Source of the DNA: a virus
Length of the DNA: 30,218 bases
Virus record (IMG/VR): IMGVR_UViG_3300030116_001298
Span: 1-30,218 of that record
Strand: one strand, 5' to 3'
The notes beneath the pieces were generated by a model. That model saw only the letters and a list, made by a program, of their open reading frames with translations. It was not told where the DNA came from and did not search any database. The translations under genes were made by a program, and so were the position numbers. Shown here piece by piece: positions 1 through 6,094 of this stretch (positions are counted from its first letter, which is position 1; the number at the start of each line of letters is the position of its first letter).

Positions 1-29
1 AGGTTTTAGAAGATTTGAAAAACATATAG
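1..29 (+). CDS. 3' end of the wrap-around gene (copy of 29999-30148)
   Basis: These bases duplicate the last codons and the TAG stop of the small gene that starts at 29999. The first base here is the second base of a CAG codon. It is a fragment created by where the molecule was opened, not a separate gene. Confidence 0.85.
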
Positions 30-60
30 TTTGTAATATGTTTATAAATTAGTATCTTAG
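30..60 (+). promoter_or_regulatory. Host-type (Bacteroidota) promoter for the leftmost early operon
   Basis: TTTG at 30-33, a 19-nt spacer, then TATCTTAG at 53-60, one mismatch from the Bacteroidota -7 element TAnnTTTG. The first ATG of the exonuclease lies 13 nt downstream. The spacing equals that of the promoter-like sequence at 3276-3306. The element lies inside the terminal repeat, so it is present at both ends of the window. Confidence 0.6.
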
Positions 61-72
61 TGAAAAACAATT

Positions 73-837
73 ATGATTAAGTTACTAAACAATGAAACTT
101 GGGGTAAAGAAGAAATACTAGCTGAAATGGTTAGTGATACTTTTTACTATGAACATTTAGGTAAATATGCTTTAAGCAGTAGTGCATTAAGTAACCTTTT
201 AAAAAGTGCTAAGACCTATAGGCAAAGTTTAAATTTTGCAGGTGAAGAAACTACAGCACTAATGATAGGTAAGGTTTTCCATTGGCTGATACTAGAACCT
301 GAGAAAATGGACAATGTAAAAATACTAGATGTTACAAGCAGAAACACAAAAGCATATAAAGAAGCTAGGGAAAAACACCACCACATATTACTTAAAAAAG
401 AAGTATCAGAAGTAGAATATATAGCAGATGCAGTTCTACAAAATGAAATAGTAAAAGGTTACTTAAAAGGTTCACAGTTTGAAGTACCTGCAATAGAAAT
501 GATAGATGGGCTACCCTTCAGGGGTAAAGCAGATATTATAAAAGGTAAAACTATTATAGATTTAAAAACCACTTCTACCAACTTAAAAGACTTTGGATAT
601 TCAGCAGATAAATACAATTATGACATGCAGTGTTATTTGTACATGAAATTATTTAAAGCTACTGATTTTAAATTTATAGTAGTAAACAAGCAAACAAAAG
701 ATATTGGTGTATTTGAAACAAGTGAAGAATTTTATGAAAGAGGTGGTACAAAATTTAAACAAGCTGTAAGTGTGTACAGGCATTTTTTTGAACAAGAAAA
801 TAATTTAGATCAATATGTATTAAGGGGAATATTATGA
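73..837 (+). CDS. PD-(D/E)XK nuclease, RecB/exonuclease VIII-like (DUF3799/PDDEXK type)
   Basis: A 254-aa protein that resembles phage recombination exonucleases of the PDDEXK_1 superfamily. An N-terminal segment GKVFHWLILEP (about residues 67-77) is typical of the group. The core is GLPFRGKAD followed by IIDLKTT, giving Asp154, Asp163 and Lys165 as the likely metal-binding and catalytic residues; DMQCYLYM is the usual helix after the core. It probably resects double-stranded ends for recombination or concatemer formation. It starts at an ATG preceded by an A-rich leader without Shine-Dalgarno, and its ATGA stop overlaps the next gene. No RecT/Beta annealase is visible nearby; the DUF3127 protein at 26785-27144 could supply single-strand binding. 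Confidence 0.85.
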   Translation: MIKLLNNETWGKEEILAEMVSDTFYYEHLGKYALSSSALSNLLKSAKTYRQSLNFAGEETTALMIGKVFHWLILEPEKMDNVKILDVTSRNTKAYKEAREKHHHILLKKEVSEVEYIADAVLQNEIVKGYLKGSQFEVPAIEMIDGLPFRGKADIIKGKTIIDLKTTSTNLKDFGYSADKYNYDMQCYLYMKLFKATDFKFIVVNKQTKDIGVFETSEEFYERGGTKFKQAVSVYRHFFEQENNLDQYVLRGIL

Positions 838-1187
838 AACAATTACAAGAATTTGTAGAGAAAAGAATACAAGAAATAAAAGAAACAGAAGTGGTAAAAC
901 AACCTGAAGAAGAAAGAAAAACTTTACCTATATATTCAGGGGTGTTAAAATACTTTCCTGATGCTATAAAAGAAATAGCTAGGTGTAGTTACAAAGGTAA
1001 CCAACAACACAACCCCAATAAAAAACTGCATTGGGATAGAAGCAAAAGTGGTGATGAACTTGATGCACTTACAAGGCACTTACTACAAGCAGGTACAATA
1101 GACACAGATGGTGTAAGGCATAGTGTTAAGGTGGCATGGAGGGCTTTGGCTTACTTGCAAAAAGAACTAGAACAAGTTGAAACTTAA
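834..1187 (+). CDS. dATP/dGTP diphosphohydrolase-like protein (dGTP_diPhyd_N / DUF5664 type)
   Basis: A 117-aa protein with the pattern of this phage nucleotide hydrolase family: SGVLKYFPDAIKEIARCS, then GNQQHNP, LHWDRSKSGDELDALTRHL and DGVRHSVKVAWRALAYL. The conserved Asp, His and Glu residues would bind metal. Known members convert dATP/dGTP to the monophosphate, and in some phages this feeds 2-aminoadenine synthesis. No PurZ-like synthetase or matching DNA polymerase is present here, so a role in dNTP pool control is more likely. Charged helices at both ends flank the domain. It overlaps the exonuclease by 4 bp and is probably co-transcribed with it. Confidence 0.75.
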   Translation: MKQLQEFVEKRIQEIKETEVVKQPEEERKTLPIYSGVLKYFPDAIKEIARCSYKGNQQHNPNKKLHWDRSKSGDELDALTRHLLQAGTIDTDGVRHSVKVAWRALAYLQKELEQVET

Positions 1188-1350
1188 TACCATACATGAT
1201 TTTTACTTACTTACCTTACAAGATATAGATGATGGTGCAACCAAACAAGAATTACTAGAGATAGTAAGAATGTATGAGGAACAAGAAATGTATGAAGCAT
1301 GTGCAGGTATGATGAAAGCAATAAAAGAAAGTTATGATACAAAAAATTAA
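1177..1350 (+). CDS. Small hypothetical protein (57 aa, TTG start)
   Basis: An open frame of 57 codons fills the gap between the diphosphohydrolase and DnaA-like genes. It overlaps the former by 11 bp and the latter by 17 bp, the same tight coupling seen elsewhere. The likely start is TTG at 1177; ATG at 1270 is an alternative that would leave only 26 aa. The product looks soluble and helical, with an acidic middle (LQDIDDGATKQELLEIVRMY). No family recognised. Confidence 0.6.
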   Translation: MKLNTIHDFYLLTLQDIDDGATKQELLEIVRMYEEQEMYEACAGMMKAIKESYDTKN

Positions 1351-1807
1351 AGAATTAGTAGAAACAGAAACTGGTATACAGGATATAGGTATAAAGAAAA
1401 GAACACAGCAATATGTAGAAGCTAGGGTTTTATATTCTAACCTTGCCCTAAACCACACAAAATTATCTTTAGAAAGAGTGGGTAAAGAAATAAATATAAC
1501 ACATGCAAGTGTATTACATAATAAAAAAATATTTAAACAATGGTTAGAACAAAAAAAATTTTATTCTGAACACCTAAACAGATACAAAACACTAGAAAGT
1601 ATTGTAGAAGAAGATACTGGGGTAGATACAAATGCTATAGAATTATATAGAAAGTATAAAAAAGAAAATATTATACTACAAAAGCATAATAATAAGCTGA
1701 TAAAAAAGCTAGAAGAAAAAACACAGTTGTTTAAAGAAGCCAAAAGGGAAGCTAATTATTATCAAACTTACTATAAAAAGTACAAAAAAAGGTTAGAGCA
1801 ACTTTAA
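1334..1807 (+). CDS. DnaA domain IV-like DNA-binding protein
   Basis: A 157-aa protein. Residues about 22-70 resemble the DnaA C-terminal domain: an AR helix (QQYVEARVLYSNLAL), a T-x-x-S-L-x-x-V/I-G helix (KLSLERVGKEI), then HASVLHNKK, which matches the DnaA signature helix H-(S/A)-(T/S)-V-L-H. The rest (about 85-157) is a long, highly charged coiled coil. The ATPase domain of DnaA is absent. A role at the phage origin or in transcriptional control is an inference from the DNA-binding motif and from its place among replication genes. It is the last gene before the terminase promoter. Confidence 0.6.
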   Translation: MIQKIKELVETETGIQDIGIKKRTQQYVEARVLYSNLALNHTKLSLERVGKEINITHASVLHNKKIFKQWLEQKKFYSEHLNRYKTLESIVEEDTGVDTNAIELYRKYKKENIILQKHNNKLIKKLEEKTQLFKEAKREANYYQTYYKKYKKRLEQL

Positions 1808-1831
1808 CAAAACACTATTTTTTTTATTGTA
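1806..1831 (+). promoter_or_regulatory. Late-promoter motif copy 1 (terminase unit)
   Basis: AACAAAAC starts at 1806 and TATTGTA has its ATTG at 1826, exactly 20 nt apart as in the other late copies. Unlike the others, the ATG is not 11 nt after the ATTG; the terminase start is at 1859, giving a leader of about 22 nt. A perfect host-type -7 element (TATATTTG, 1830-1837) overlaps its 3' end, so the site may serve both host and phage polymerase forms. Confidence 0.6.
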
Positions 1832-1858
1832 TATTTGATTAATCAAGTTTTTTCAAGT

Positions 1859-2092
1859 ATGGCACATGGGGGTAAAAGACAAGGTTCAGGAAGAAAATCT
1901 AAAGCAGAAGAAATAGATTTAATAGAAAAACTAACACCTTTAGAACCTGAAGCATTTGCAGCTTTAACTAAGGGAATACAGAAAGGTGACTTTAAATTTG
2001 TACAATTATTTTATAATTACTGGGCAGGTAAACCAAAAGAAACAAAAGATATAACCATAAATGAAGATGTACCTTTGTGGTTAGAAGATTAG
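1859..2092 (+). CDS. Terminase small subunit
   Basis: A 77-aa protein beginning MAHGGKRQGSGRKSKAEE, the basic N-terminus typical of small terminase subunits in Bacteroidota phages and related elements. The C-terminus is acidic (EDVPLWLED). An upstream in-frame TTG at 1835 would add eight residues, but the ATG at 1859 gives the family-like N-terminus and is preferred. The large subunit starts directly after its stop codon. It would recognise viral DNA and hand it to the motor. Confidence 0.8.
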   Translation: MAHGGKRQGSGRKSKAEEIDLIEKLTPLEPEAFAALTKGIQKGDFKFVQLFYNYWAGKPKETKDITINEDVPLWLED

Positions 2093-3259
2093 ATGTTTAA
2101 AAAAACACAAGCATTATATAAATTACTGGAATTAAAGAACAGGGTAAGGATTGTATGTGGGGGTACTTCAGCAGGTAAAACTATTTGCATATTACTCATA
2201 CTAATACAAGATGCAATAAAAAATAAAGGTAGGGAAGTATCAGTAGTAGCTTCTACTGTACCTGCACTAAGAAGGGGTGTATTAAAAGATTTTTTAAAGA
2301 TTATGAAAACTACAAATAGATACAAAGAAGAAAGTTTTAATAAAACCACACTTAAATACACTTTTAGTAATGGCAGTTATTTAGAGTTTTTTAGTATAGA
2401 TCAACCTGACAAAATTAGAGGTAGTAGAAGAACAGATTTATTTATAAATGAGTGCAACACTATACCTAATGGTTTTGAAAGCTACCAACAGCTAGCTATA
2501 AGAACTTCAGGTAACATTTGGTTAGACTACAACCCCACCAGTTTGTTTTGGGTAGACAAAGAATTAAAAGGGCAAGCAGATACAGATTTTGTAAGATTAA
2601 CATACAAAGATAACAACACACTACCTGAAGGTATAATAAAAGAATTAGAAAAGGCAAGAGATAAAGCAAAGACAAGTAGCTACTGGGAAAACTGGACTAG
2701 GGTGTATTTAGATGGACTTACAGGGTCTTTACAAGGTGCTTGTATACCTGACTGGCAAGAAATAGATAAACTACCCTTAGAAGCTAAATTATTAGGTTAT
2801 GGTATGGACTTTGGTTATGTAGACCCTACTACAATAATTGCATTGTATAAATGGAATAATGCTTATATATTTGATGAAGTATTATACAAAAGTAATATGG
2901 TGTTAAGAGATGTGAGTTTGTTTTTAACACAAAACAATATAAAAGAAAACATAATAGCAGATCATGCTGAACCAAAAAGTATAGCTACCTTGTCAATGGA
3001 TGGTCACAAGATATACCCCTGCACTAAAGGTAGGGATAGTGTTACCTATGGTATAAACATGATAAACCAAAATGAAATATATGTAACAAGTAATAGTAAG
3101 AATTTAAAAAGAGAACTACAAGGTTATGTGTGGGCAAGAGATAAAGAAGGCAACACCATAGAAAAGCCAACAGGGGTGCATCCAGATTGCATTGATGCAT
3201 GCAGGTATATTTTAACAGACCATTTAAGTACACCAAAAGGGGAATATTATATTTATTAA
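2093..3259 (+). CDS. terL: Terminase large subunit
   Basis: A 388-aa protein with the motifs of a packaging motor. The Walker A is GGTSAGKT (residues 23-30) and the Walker B DLFINE (115-120). The C-terminal RNase H-like nuclease has Asp239 in GMDFGYVDPTT, Asp290 in IIADHAEPKS, and an acidic pair in HPDCIDACRY (365-368). The short length fits the PBSX/Terminase_6 group. It pumps DNA into the prohead and cuts the concatemer. It directly follows the small subunit and ends before a promoter-like sequence. Confidence 0.95.
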   Translation: MFKKTQALYKLLELKNRVRIVCGGTSAGKTICILLILIQDAIKNKGREVSVVASTVPALRRGVLKDFLKIMKTTNRYKEESFNKTTLKYTFSNGSYLEFFSIDQPDKIRGSRRTDLFINECNTIPNGFESYQQLAIRTSGNIWLDYNPTSLFWVDKELKGQADTDFVRLTYKDNNTLPEGIIKELEKARDKAKTSSYWENWTRVYLDGLTGSLQGACIPDWQEIDKLPLEAKLLGYGMDFGYVDPTTIIALYKWNNAYIFDEVLYKSNMVLRDVSLFLTQNNIKENIIADHAEPKSIATLSMDGHKIYPCTKGRDSVTYGINMINQNEIYVTSNSKNLKRELQGYVWARDKEGNTIEKPTGVHPDCIDACRYILTDHLSTPKGEYYIY

Positions 3260-3275
3260 AAAAAATAGTTAATAA

Positions 3276-3306
3276 TTTGTTTATAATTAAAACTTTTGTA
3301 TATTTA
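3276..3306 (+). promoter_or_regulatory. Host-type promoter for the small accessory genes
   Basis: TTTG at 3276-3279, a 19-nt spacer, then TATATTTA at 3299-3306, one mismatch from TAnnTTTG. The next start codon is at 3335 and an intrinsic terminator follows that gene, so this is a short transcription unit between terminase and tail genes. Confidence 0.6.
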
Positions 3307-3334
3307 CATCATAAACATTAAAACAATAAATAAA

Positions 3335-3607
3335 ATGGAAATTAAAAAATTTACAGTTGCAGAATTTAACAAATTAAAAAAAGATATTATAGACAAAAAA
3401 ATTACAAAGTTAGAAGATGCAAAAAAACAATTAAAGAAAAGGTATGCTATTGGACACCATATTATAGCTGCAAATCTTGGTAAAGATTCTGAACCTTATA
3501 AAGCAATAGTTTTTTGGGGTGAAAGAATAAAATCTTTAAAACAAGAGATAGAAGGTCATAAATTAAGTTCTTGGGATCATTTACCAAAAGCAATGAAAAC
3601 TATATAA
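3335..3607 (+). CDS. Small hypothetical protein (90 aa)
   Basis: A soluble, Lys-rich helical protein beginning MEIKKFTVAEFNKLKKDI. The frame is open upstream to 3296, but the ATG at 3335 lies downstream of the promoter and is preferred. A terminator follows immediately after the stop. The promoter-gene-terminator layout suggests expression independent of the structural genes, perhaps early and against the host. No family recognised. Confidence 0.7.
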   Translation: MEIKKFTVAEFNKLKKDIIDKKITKLEDAKKQLKKRYAIGHHIIAANLGKDSEPYKAIVFWGERIKSLKQEIEGHKLSSWDHLPKAMKTI

Positions 3608-3610
3608 AAA

Positions 3611-3639
3611 AAATAAGGGGGTAGCAATACCCCTTTTTT
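3611..3639 (+). terminator. Intrinsic terminator after the 3335 gene
   Basis: Stem GGGGTA (3618-3623) with TACCCC (3628-3633), tetraloop GCAA (a GNRA loop), flanked by A's upstream and a T run at 3634-3639. The next gene starts at 3661 with no room for a promoter, so some readthrough is expected. Confidence 0.9.
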
Positions 3640-3660
3640 ATTAACTTTAAAAAAACAATT

Positions 3661-3921
3661 ATGAATTTAGATAGAAACTTTAGTCAAACAATTATTAAAT
3701 TAAATAAAAAAATAAATGAGTTAAGACAATCTGTACATGATAGAGAACAAGATATAATAAATAGAGATGAGAAAATAAAAGAGAAAGATGAAGAAATAAA
3801 AAAATTAAAAGAAAAAATAAATAAAAGAATAGCTGATAATAATGCTATGGATGAACAATTAAAAAATTTAGAAAAACAGATTATAAACACAAACTTTGAA
3901 ACATGGAAGAATATAGATTAA
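3661..3921 (+). CDS. Coiled-coil protein (86 aa)
   Basis: Nearly the whole protein is a highly charged heptad-rich helix (SVHDREQDIINRDEKIKEKD and onward), which predicts a long coiled coil. It starts at an ATG preceded by AAAAACAATT, the same 10 nt found before the exonuclease start at 73. The gene sits just after a terminator and overlaps the next small gene by 19 bp. Function unknown; low-complexity Lys/Glu composition makes remote matches unreliable. Confidence 0.7.
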   Translation: MNLDRNFSQTIIKLNKKINELRQSVHDREQDIINRDEKIKEKDEEIKKLKEKINKRIADNNAMDEQLKNLEKQIINTNFETWKNID

Positions 3922-4064
3922 TTAAAATGGTAATAAATGATAAAGAAAACAGGAAAACAATGTACAAGGTAATAGCTTATGGCTTTATATCTTTTGTAAG
4001 TTTTTTTAGTTTCTTTTATGGTACAATGTATTTAATTTTATGGATGGCAAACATGAAATTGTAA
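3903..4064 (+). CDS. Small single-pass membrane protein (53 aa)
   Basis: This 53-aa frame fills the space between two genes and overlaps both (19 bp upstream, 25 bp downstream). A charged N-terminus is followed by a hydrophobic stretch, VIAYGFISFVSFFSFFYGTM then YLILWM, that could span the membrane once or form a hairpin. It might be a superinfection-exclusion or holin-like factor, but nothing specific supports either. Confidence 0.55.
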   Translation: MEEYRLIKMVINDKENRKTMYKVIAYGFISFVSFFSFFYGTMYLILWMANMKL

Positions 4065-4258
4065 GTGCTTGTTGGGGTGCTGATTGCTATGTATATTACA
4101 AACCAGTAGAACAAGGAAATAATAGAATGGTAAAACTAGAAATGAATTTACAGGGTAATGTAGTAACAGGCAAAGAACTTTACAAGCAAAACAGTAAAGA
4201 GATAATAAAAAAAATTGAAGAATTATATGAATATATTTATAAAAATTATGTAACTTAA
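4040..4258 (+). CDS. Small hypothetical protein (72 aa)
   Basis: A 72-aa soluble protein beginning MDGKHEIVSACWGADCYVYY. Two Cys lie close together near the N-terminus, a mixed beta region follows, and the C-terminal helix is Lys/Glu-rich. It is the last gene before a strong terminator. No family recognised. Confidence 0.65.
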   Translation: MDGKHEIVSACWGADCYVYYKPVEQGNNRMVKLEMNLQGNVVTGKELYKQNSKEIIKKIEELYEYIYKNYVT

Positions 4259-4292
4259 AGTAATTTTCATTTTAATTTGGTTTGTTAATAAT

Positions 4293-4320
4293 AAGGCAGG
4301 TAGAAATACCTGCTTTTTTT
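4293..4320 (+). terminator. Intrinsic terminator before the tail module
   Basis: Stem GCAGGTA (4296-4302) with TACCTGC (4307-4313), GAAA tetraloop, followed by seven T's. It ends the small-gene unit and is followed at once by a late-promoter motif. Confidence 0.92.
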
Positions 4321-4326
4321 ATGTTA

Positions 4327-4352
4327 TACACTTTAGGTATAATTTTATTGTA
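4327..4352 (+). promoter_or_regulatory. Late-promoter motif copy 2 (tail module)
   Basis: TATTGTA with its ATTG at 4347 lies 11 nt before the ATG at 4358, as in five other copies. The upstream box is the weakest of the set (TACACTTT at 4327 instead of AACAAA). A terminator directly upstream supports initiation here. Confidence 0.6.
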
Positions 4353-4357
4353 TAAGT

Positions 4358-5017
4358 ATGAAAGTAGAAATAAATGTACCTAGCAGTTTATCAGAAATTA
4401 CACTAGAACAATACCAAAAGTTTGTAAAGGTTAATACTGAAGAAAACAAAGATACCAGTTTTTTAATGCACAAAACAGTAGAAATATTTTGTAATATGGA
4501 TTTAAAAGATATTGCAAAAATAAAAATGACAAGTGTAAAAGAAATATTAGACCATCTTAATCAGGTTTTTGAGGTACAGAATGATCTAATACCTAGATTT
4601 ACATTAGGGGGTGTTGAATATGGTTTTATAACACAGCTTGATGAAATGACTTTAGGGGAGTATATAGACTTAGATGAAAATATGAGTGACTGGGAAACTA
4701 TGCACAAAGCTATGGGGGTTTTATTTAGACCTGTAATACACCAAAAGGGTGACAGGTACAAGATAAAAGAGTATGATGGTACAGAAGATAGTAATAAATT
4801 AAAACTAATGCCTTTAAAAGTTGTAATGGGTTCAATGGTTTTTTTTTGGAATTTAAAAAAGGAATTGCTACAAACTACCCTGAACTATTTGAAGAAGGAA
4901 ACAATGAACAACAATATGGAAGCACACAGGGTTTTGCAAGAAAATGGGGATGGTATCAAAGCATCTATGGACTTTCTAAAGGGGATGTTTCCAAATATGA
5001 CATTGTCACTAAATTAA
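4358..5017 (+). CDS. Tail assembly chaperone, short (G-type) product
   Basis: A 219-aa protein at the head of the tail genes. Order and frame structure match tail assembly chaperones (lambda gpG/gpGT, by position and frameshift rather than sequence). The N-terminus, MKVEINVPSSLSEITLEQYQ, resembles a protein common in Bacteroidota phages. A -1 frameshift site near codons 161-168 would move a minority of ribosomes into the frame ending at 5103, making a fusion of about 248 aa. These proteins coat the tape measure during tail assembly. The late-promoter motif directly precedes the ATG. Confidence 0.75.
   Translation: MKVEINVPSSLSEITLEQYQKFVKVNTEENKDTSFLMHKTVEIFCNMDLKDIAKIKMTSVKEILDHLNQVFEVQNDLIPRFTLGGVEYGFITQLDEMTLGEYIDLDENMSDWETMHKAMGVLFRPVIHQKGDRYKIKEYDGTEDSNKLKLMPLKVVMGSMVFFWNLKKELLQTTLNYLKKETMNNNMEAHRVLQENGDGIKASMDFLKGMFPNMTLSLN
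4839..4861 (+). promoter_or_regulatory. Programmed -1 frameshift region with two slippery heptamers
   Basis: Nine T's (4839-4847) give T TTT TTT in phase (4840-4846); nine bases later A AAA AAG lies in phase (4855-4861). Both fit X XXY YYZ for the zero frame that starts at 4358. A -1 slip at either joins the chaperone to the frame that ends at 5103. Confidence 0.8.
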
Positions 5018-5103
5018 ATATACACCAATGCCTAATGTTCTTAGCTTTTGAAAAAGAAAAAACACAAATTGAGATACAAAGAATAAAAAGTAAACAAAGA
5101 TGA
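4846..5103 (+). CDS. Tail assembly chaperone T-domain, expressed by -1 frameshift
   Basis: About 85 codons in the -1 frame of the chaperone. It has no convincing start of its own: TTG at 4846 lies inside the T run. The protein contains RKWGWYQSIYGLSKGDVSKY and then a helical, charged tail; W-G-W-Y followed by a short helical turn is characteristic of the downstream domain of tail chaperones. It ends 4 bp inside the next gene. I read it as the C-terminal part of the fusion, not as a separate gene. Confidence 0.8.
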   Translation: MEFKKGIATNYPELFEEGNNEQQYGSTQGFARKWGWYQSIYGLSKGDVSKYDIVTKLNIHQCLMFLAFEKEKTQIEIQRIKSKQR

Positions 5104-5555
5104 CAAAGTTTTATGATGTACTAGACAAAATAAAAACTAAACTGTTAGCAGAACCATTTTGTAATACAGTAAGTCATGGTAGTTTAGATGATGTAGATTT
5201 AAACAAACAAAACATTTTCCCTTTGTCACACATTATAGTAAATAACTGTAATGTATCTACAAACACTTTAACATTTAATGTAAGTGTACTTGCTATGGAT
5301 ATTGTAGATGAAAGTAAAAAAGAAACTACAGATATATTTGTAGGAAATGATAATGAACAAGATGTATTAAACACCCAACTATCTATACTAAATAGACTAA
5401 TAGCACTATTACAAAGAGGTGACCTATACACAGATGGTTACCAAGTAGAAGGGCAGGTAGGATGTGAACCATTTGTAGATAGATTTGAAAGCAAATTAGC
5501 AGGATGGGTAGCCACATTAGATATAATTGTACAAAATGATATGACAGTATGCTAA
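5100..5555 (+). CDS. Probable tail terminator/completion protein
   Basis: A 151-aa protein beginning MTKFYDVLDKIKTKLLAEPF. The predicted pattern is an N-terminal helix, beta strands (HIIVNNCNVSTNTLTFNVSV), then a helix and a final strand (LAGWVATLDIIVQND), similar in layout to tail terminators. It is flanked by the chaperone and a gp10-like protein, where a tail terminator is often found. The call rests on position and fold pattern, not on a clear motif. Confidence 0.5.
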   Translation: MTKFYDVLDKIKTKLLAEPFCNTVSHGSLDDVDLNKQNIFPLSHIIVNNCNVSTNTLTFNVSVLAMDIVDESKKETTDIFVGNDNEQDVLNTQLSILNRLIALLQRGDLYTDGYQVEGQVGCEPFVDRFESKLAGWVATLDIIVQNDMTVC

Positions 5556-6094
5556 CAAAGGGGGGTAAATTACAGACTGTATTAGACAGATTTAGAAAGC
5601 AGGTTATTGATGGTAGTAAAAAGCAGCTTAAAACACAAAAGAAAAATGTGGGGGGTAAGCTGTCTAACAGTTTAAAATCAGAATTAAAAGTATTTCCTAA
5701 TAGCTTTAGTTTATCTTTCTTAATGGAAGAATATGGATACTATCAAGACAGGGGTGTAAAAGGTAAAACAAGTAGCTACCCTGAAATATCAAGGTATGGT
5801 ACACTAGCAAAATTTGGTAGTGGTAAAGGCAAAAAAGGTGGACTTACAGAAGGTATAAAAAAGTGGGTCAAAGCTAAAAGGTTTCAATTTCAAGATAAAG
5901 AAACAAAAAGGTTTTTAAGTTATAATTCTACAGCATTTCTTATTACTAGATCAATATGGAATAAAGGACTAAAACCCAGTTTGTTTTTTACAAAACCTTT
6001 TGAAAAAGCATTTAAGCAGTTACCTGATGATGTAATTAATGCTTATGCACTAGAAGTAGAAGAATTTTTAAAATTTAGTTTTCAAGAAAAATGA
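5549..6094 (+). CDS. Probable HK97 gp10-like tail/neck protein
   Basis: A 181-aa basic protein. The layout, MEEYGYYQDRGVKGK in the middle and FFTKPFEKAFKQLPDDVI near the end, fits the HK97 gp10/minor tail family, which often has E/D-Y-x-x-x-x-x-x-x-G-T and a C-terminal F-x-K-A helix. It would act at the neck or head-tail junction. It overlaps both neighbours by a few bases. Confidence 0.5.
   Translation: MLTKGGKLQTVLDRFRKQVIDGSKKQLKTQKKNVGGKLSNSLKSELKVFPNSFSLSFLMEEYGYYQDRGVKGKTSSYPEISRYGTLAKFGSGKGKKGGLTEGIKKWVKAKRFQFQDKETKRFLSYNSTAFLITRSIWNKGLKPSLFFTKPFEKAFKQLPDDVINAYALEVEEFLKFSFQEK

Larger units (their letters stand above)
1..98. repeat. Left copy of 98-bp terminal direct repeat
   Basis: Bases 1-98 are identical to 30120-30217; the match breaks at base 99 (t) against 30218 (a). 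The repeat holds the last 29 bases of one gene, a host-type promoter and the start of the exonuclease gene. A gene continues through the repeat, which fits either a circularly closed assembly (overlap artefact of a circular or permuted molecule) or a short true direct terminal repeat. The sequence alone does not separate these. Confidence 0.95.

Noticed and set aside
834-1187. Z-genome (2-aminoadenine) phage
   Set aside because: The diphosphohydrolase-like gene alone is not enough; PurZ and the partner polymerase are missing.
1255-1458. Minus-strand 67-codon ORF
   Set aside because: It lies across two coupled + strand genes and has no start context or similarity.
1835-1858. Longer N-terminus of the small terminase from TTG 1835
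   Set aside because: The ATG at 1859 gives the expected MAHGGKRQ opening; the TTG lies inside the promoter element.
3684-3890. Minus-strand Phe/Ser-rich ORF
   Set aside because: It is the antisense of a Lys/Glu coiled coil, which automatically gives a Phe/Ser/Leu-rich membrane-like product.
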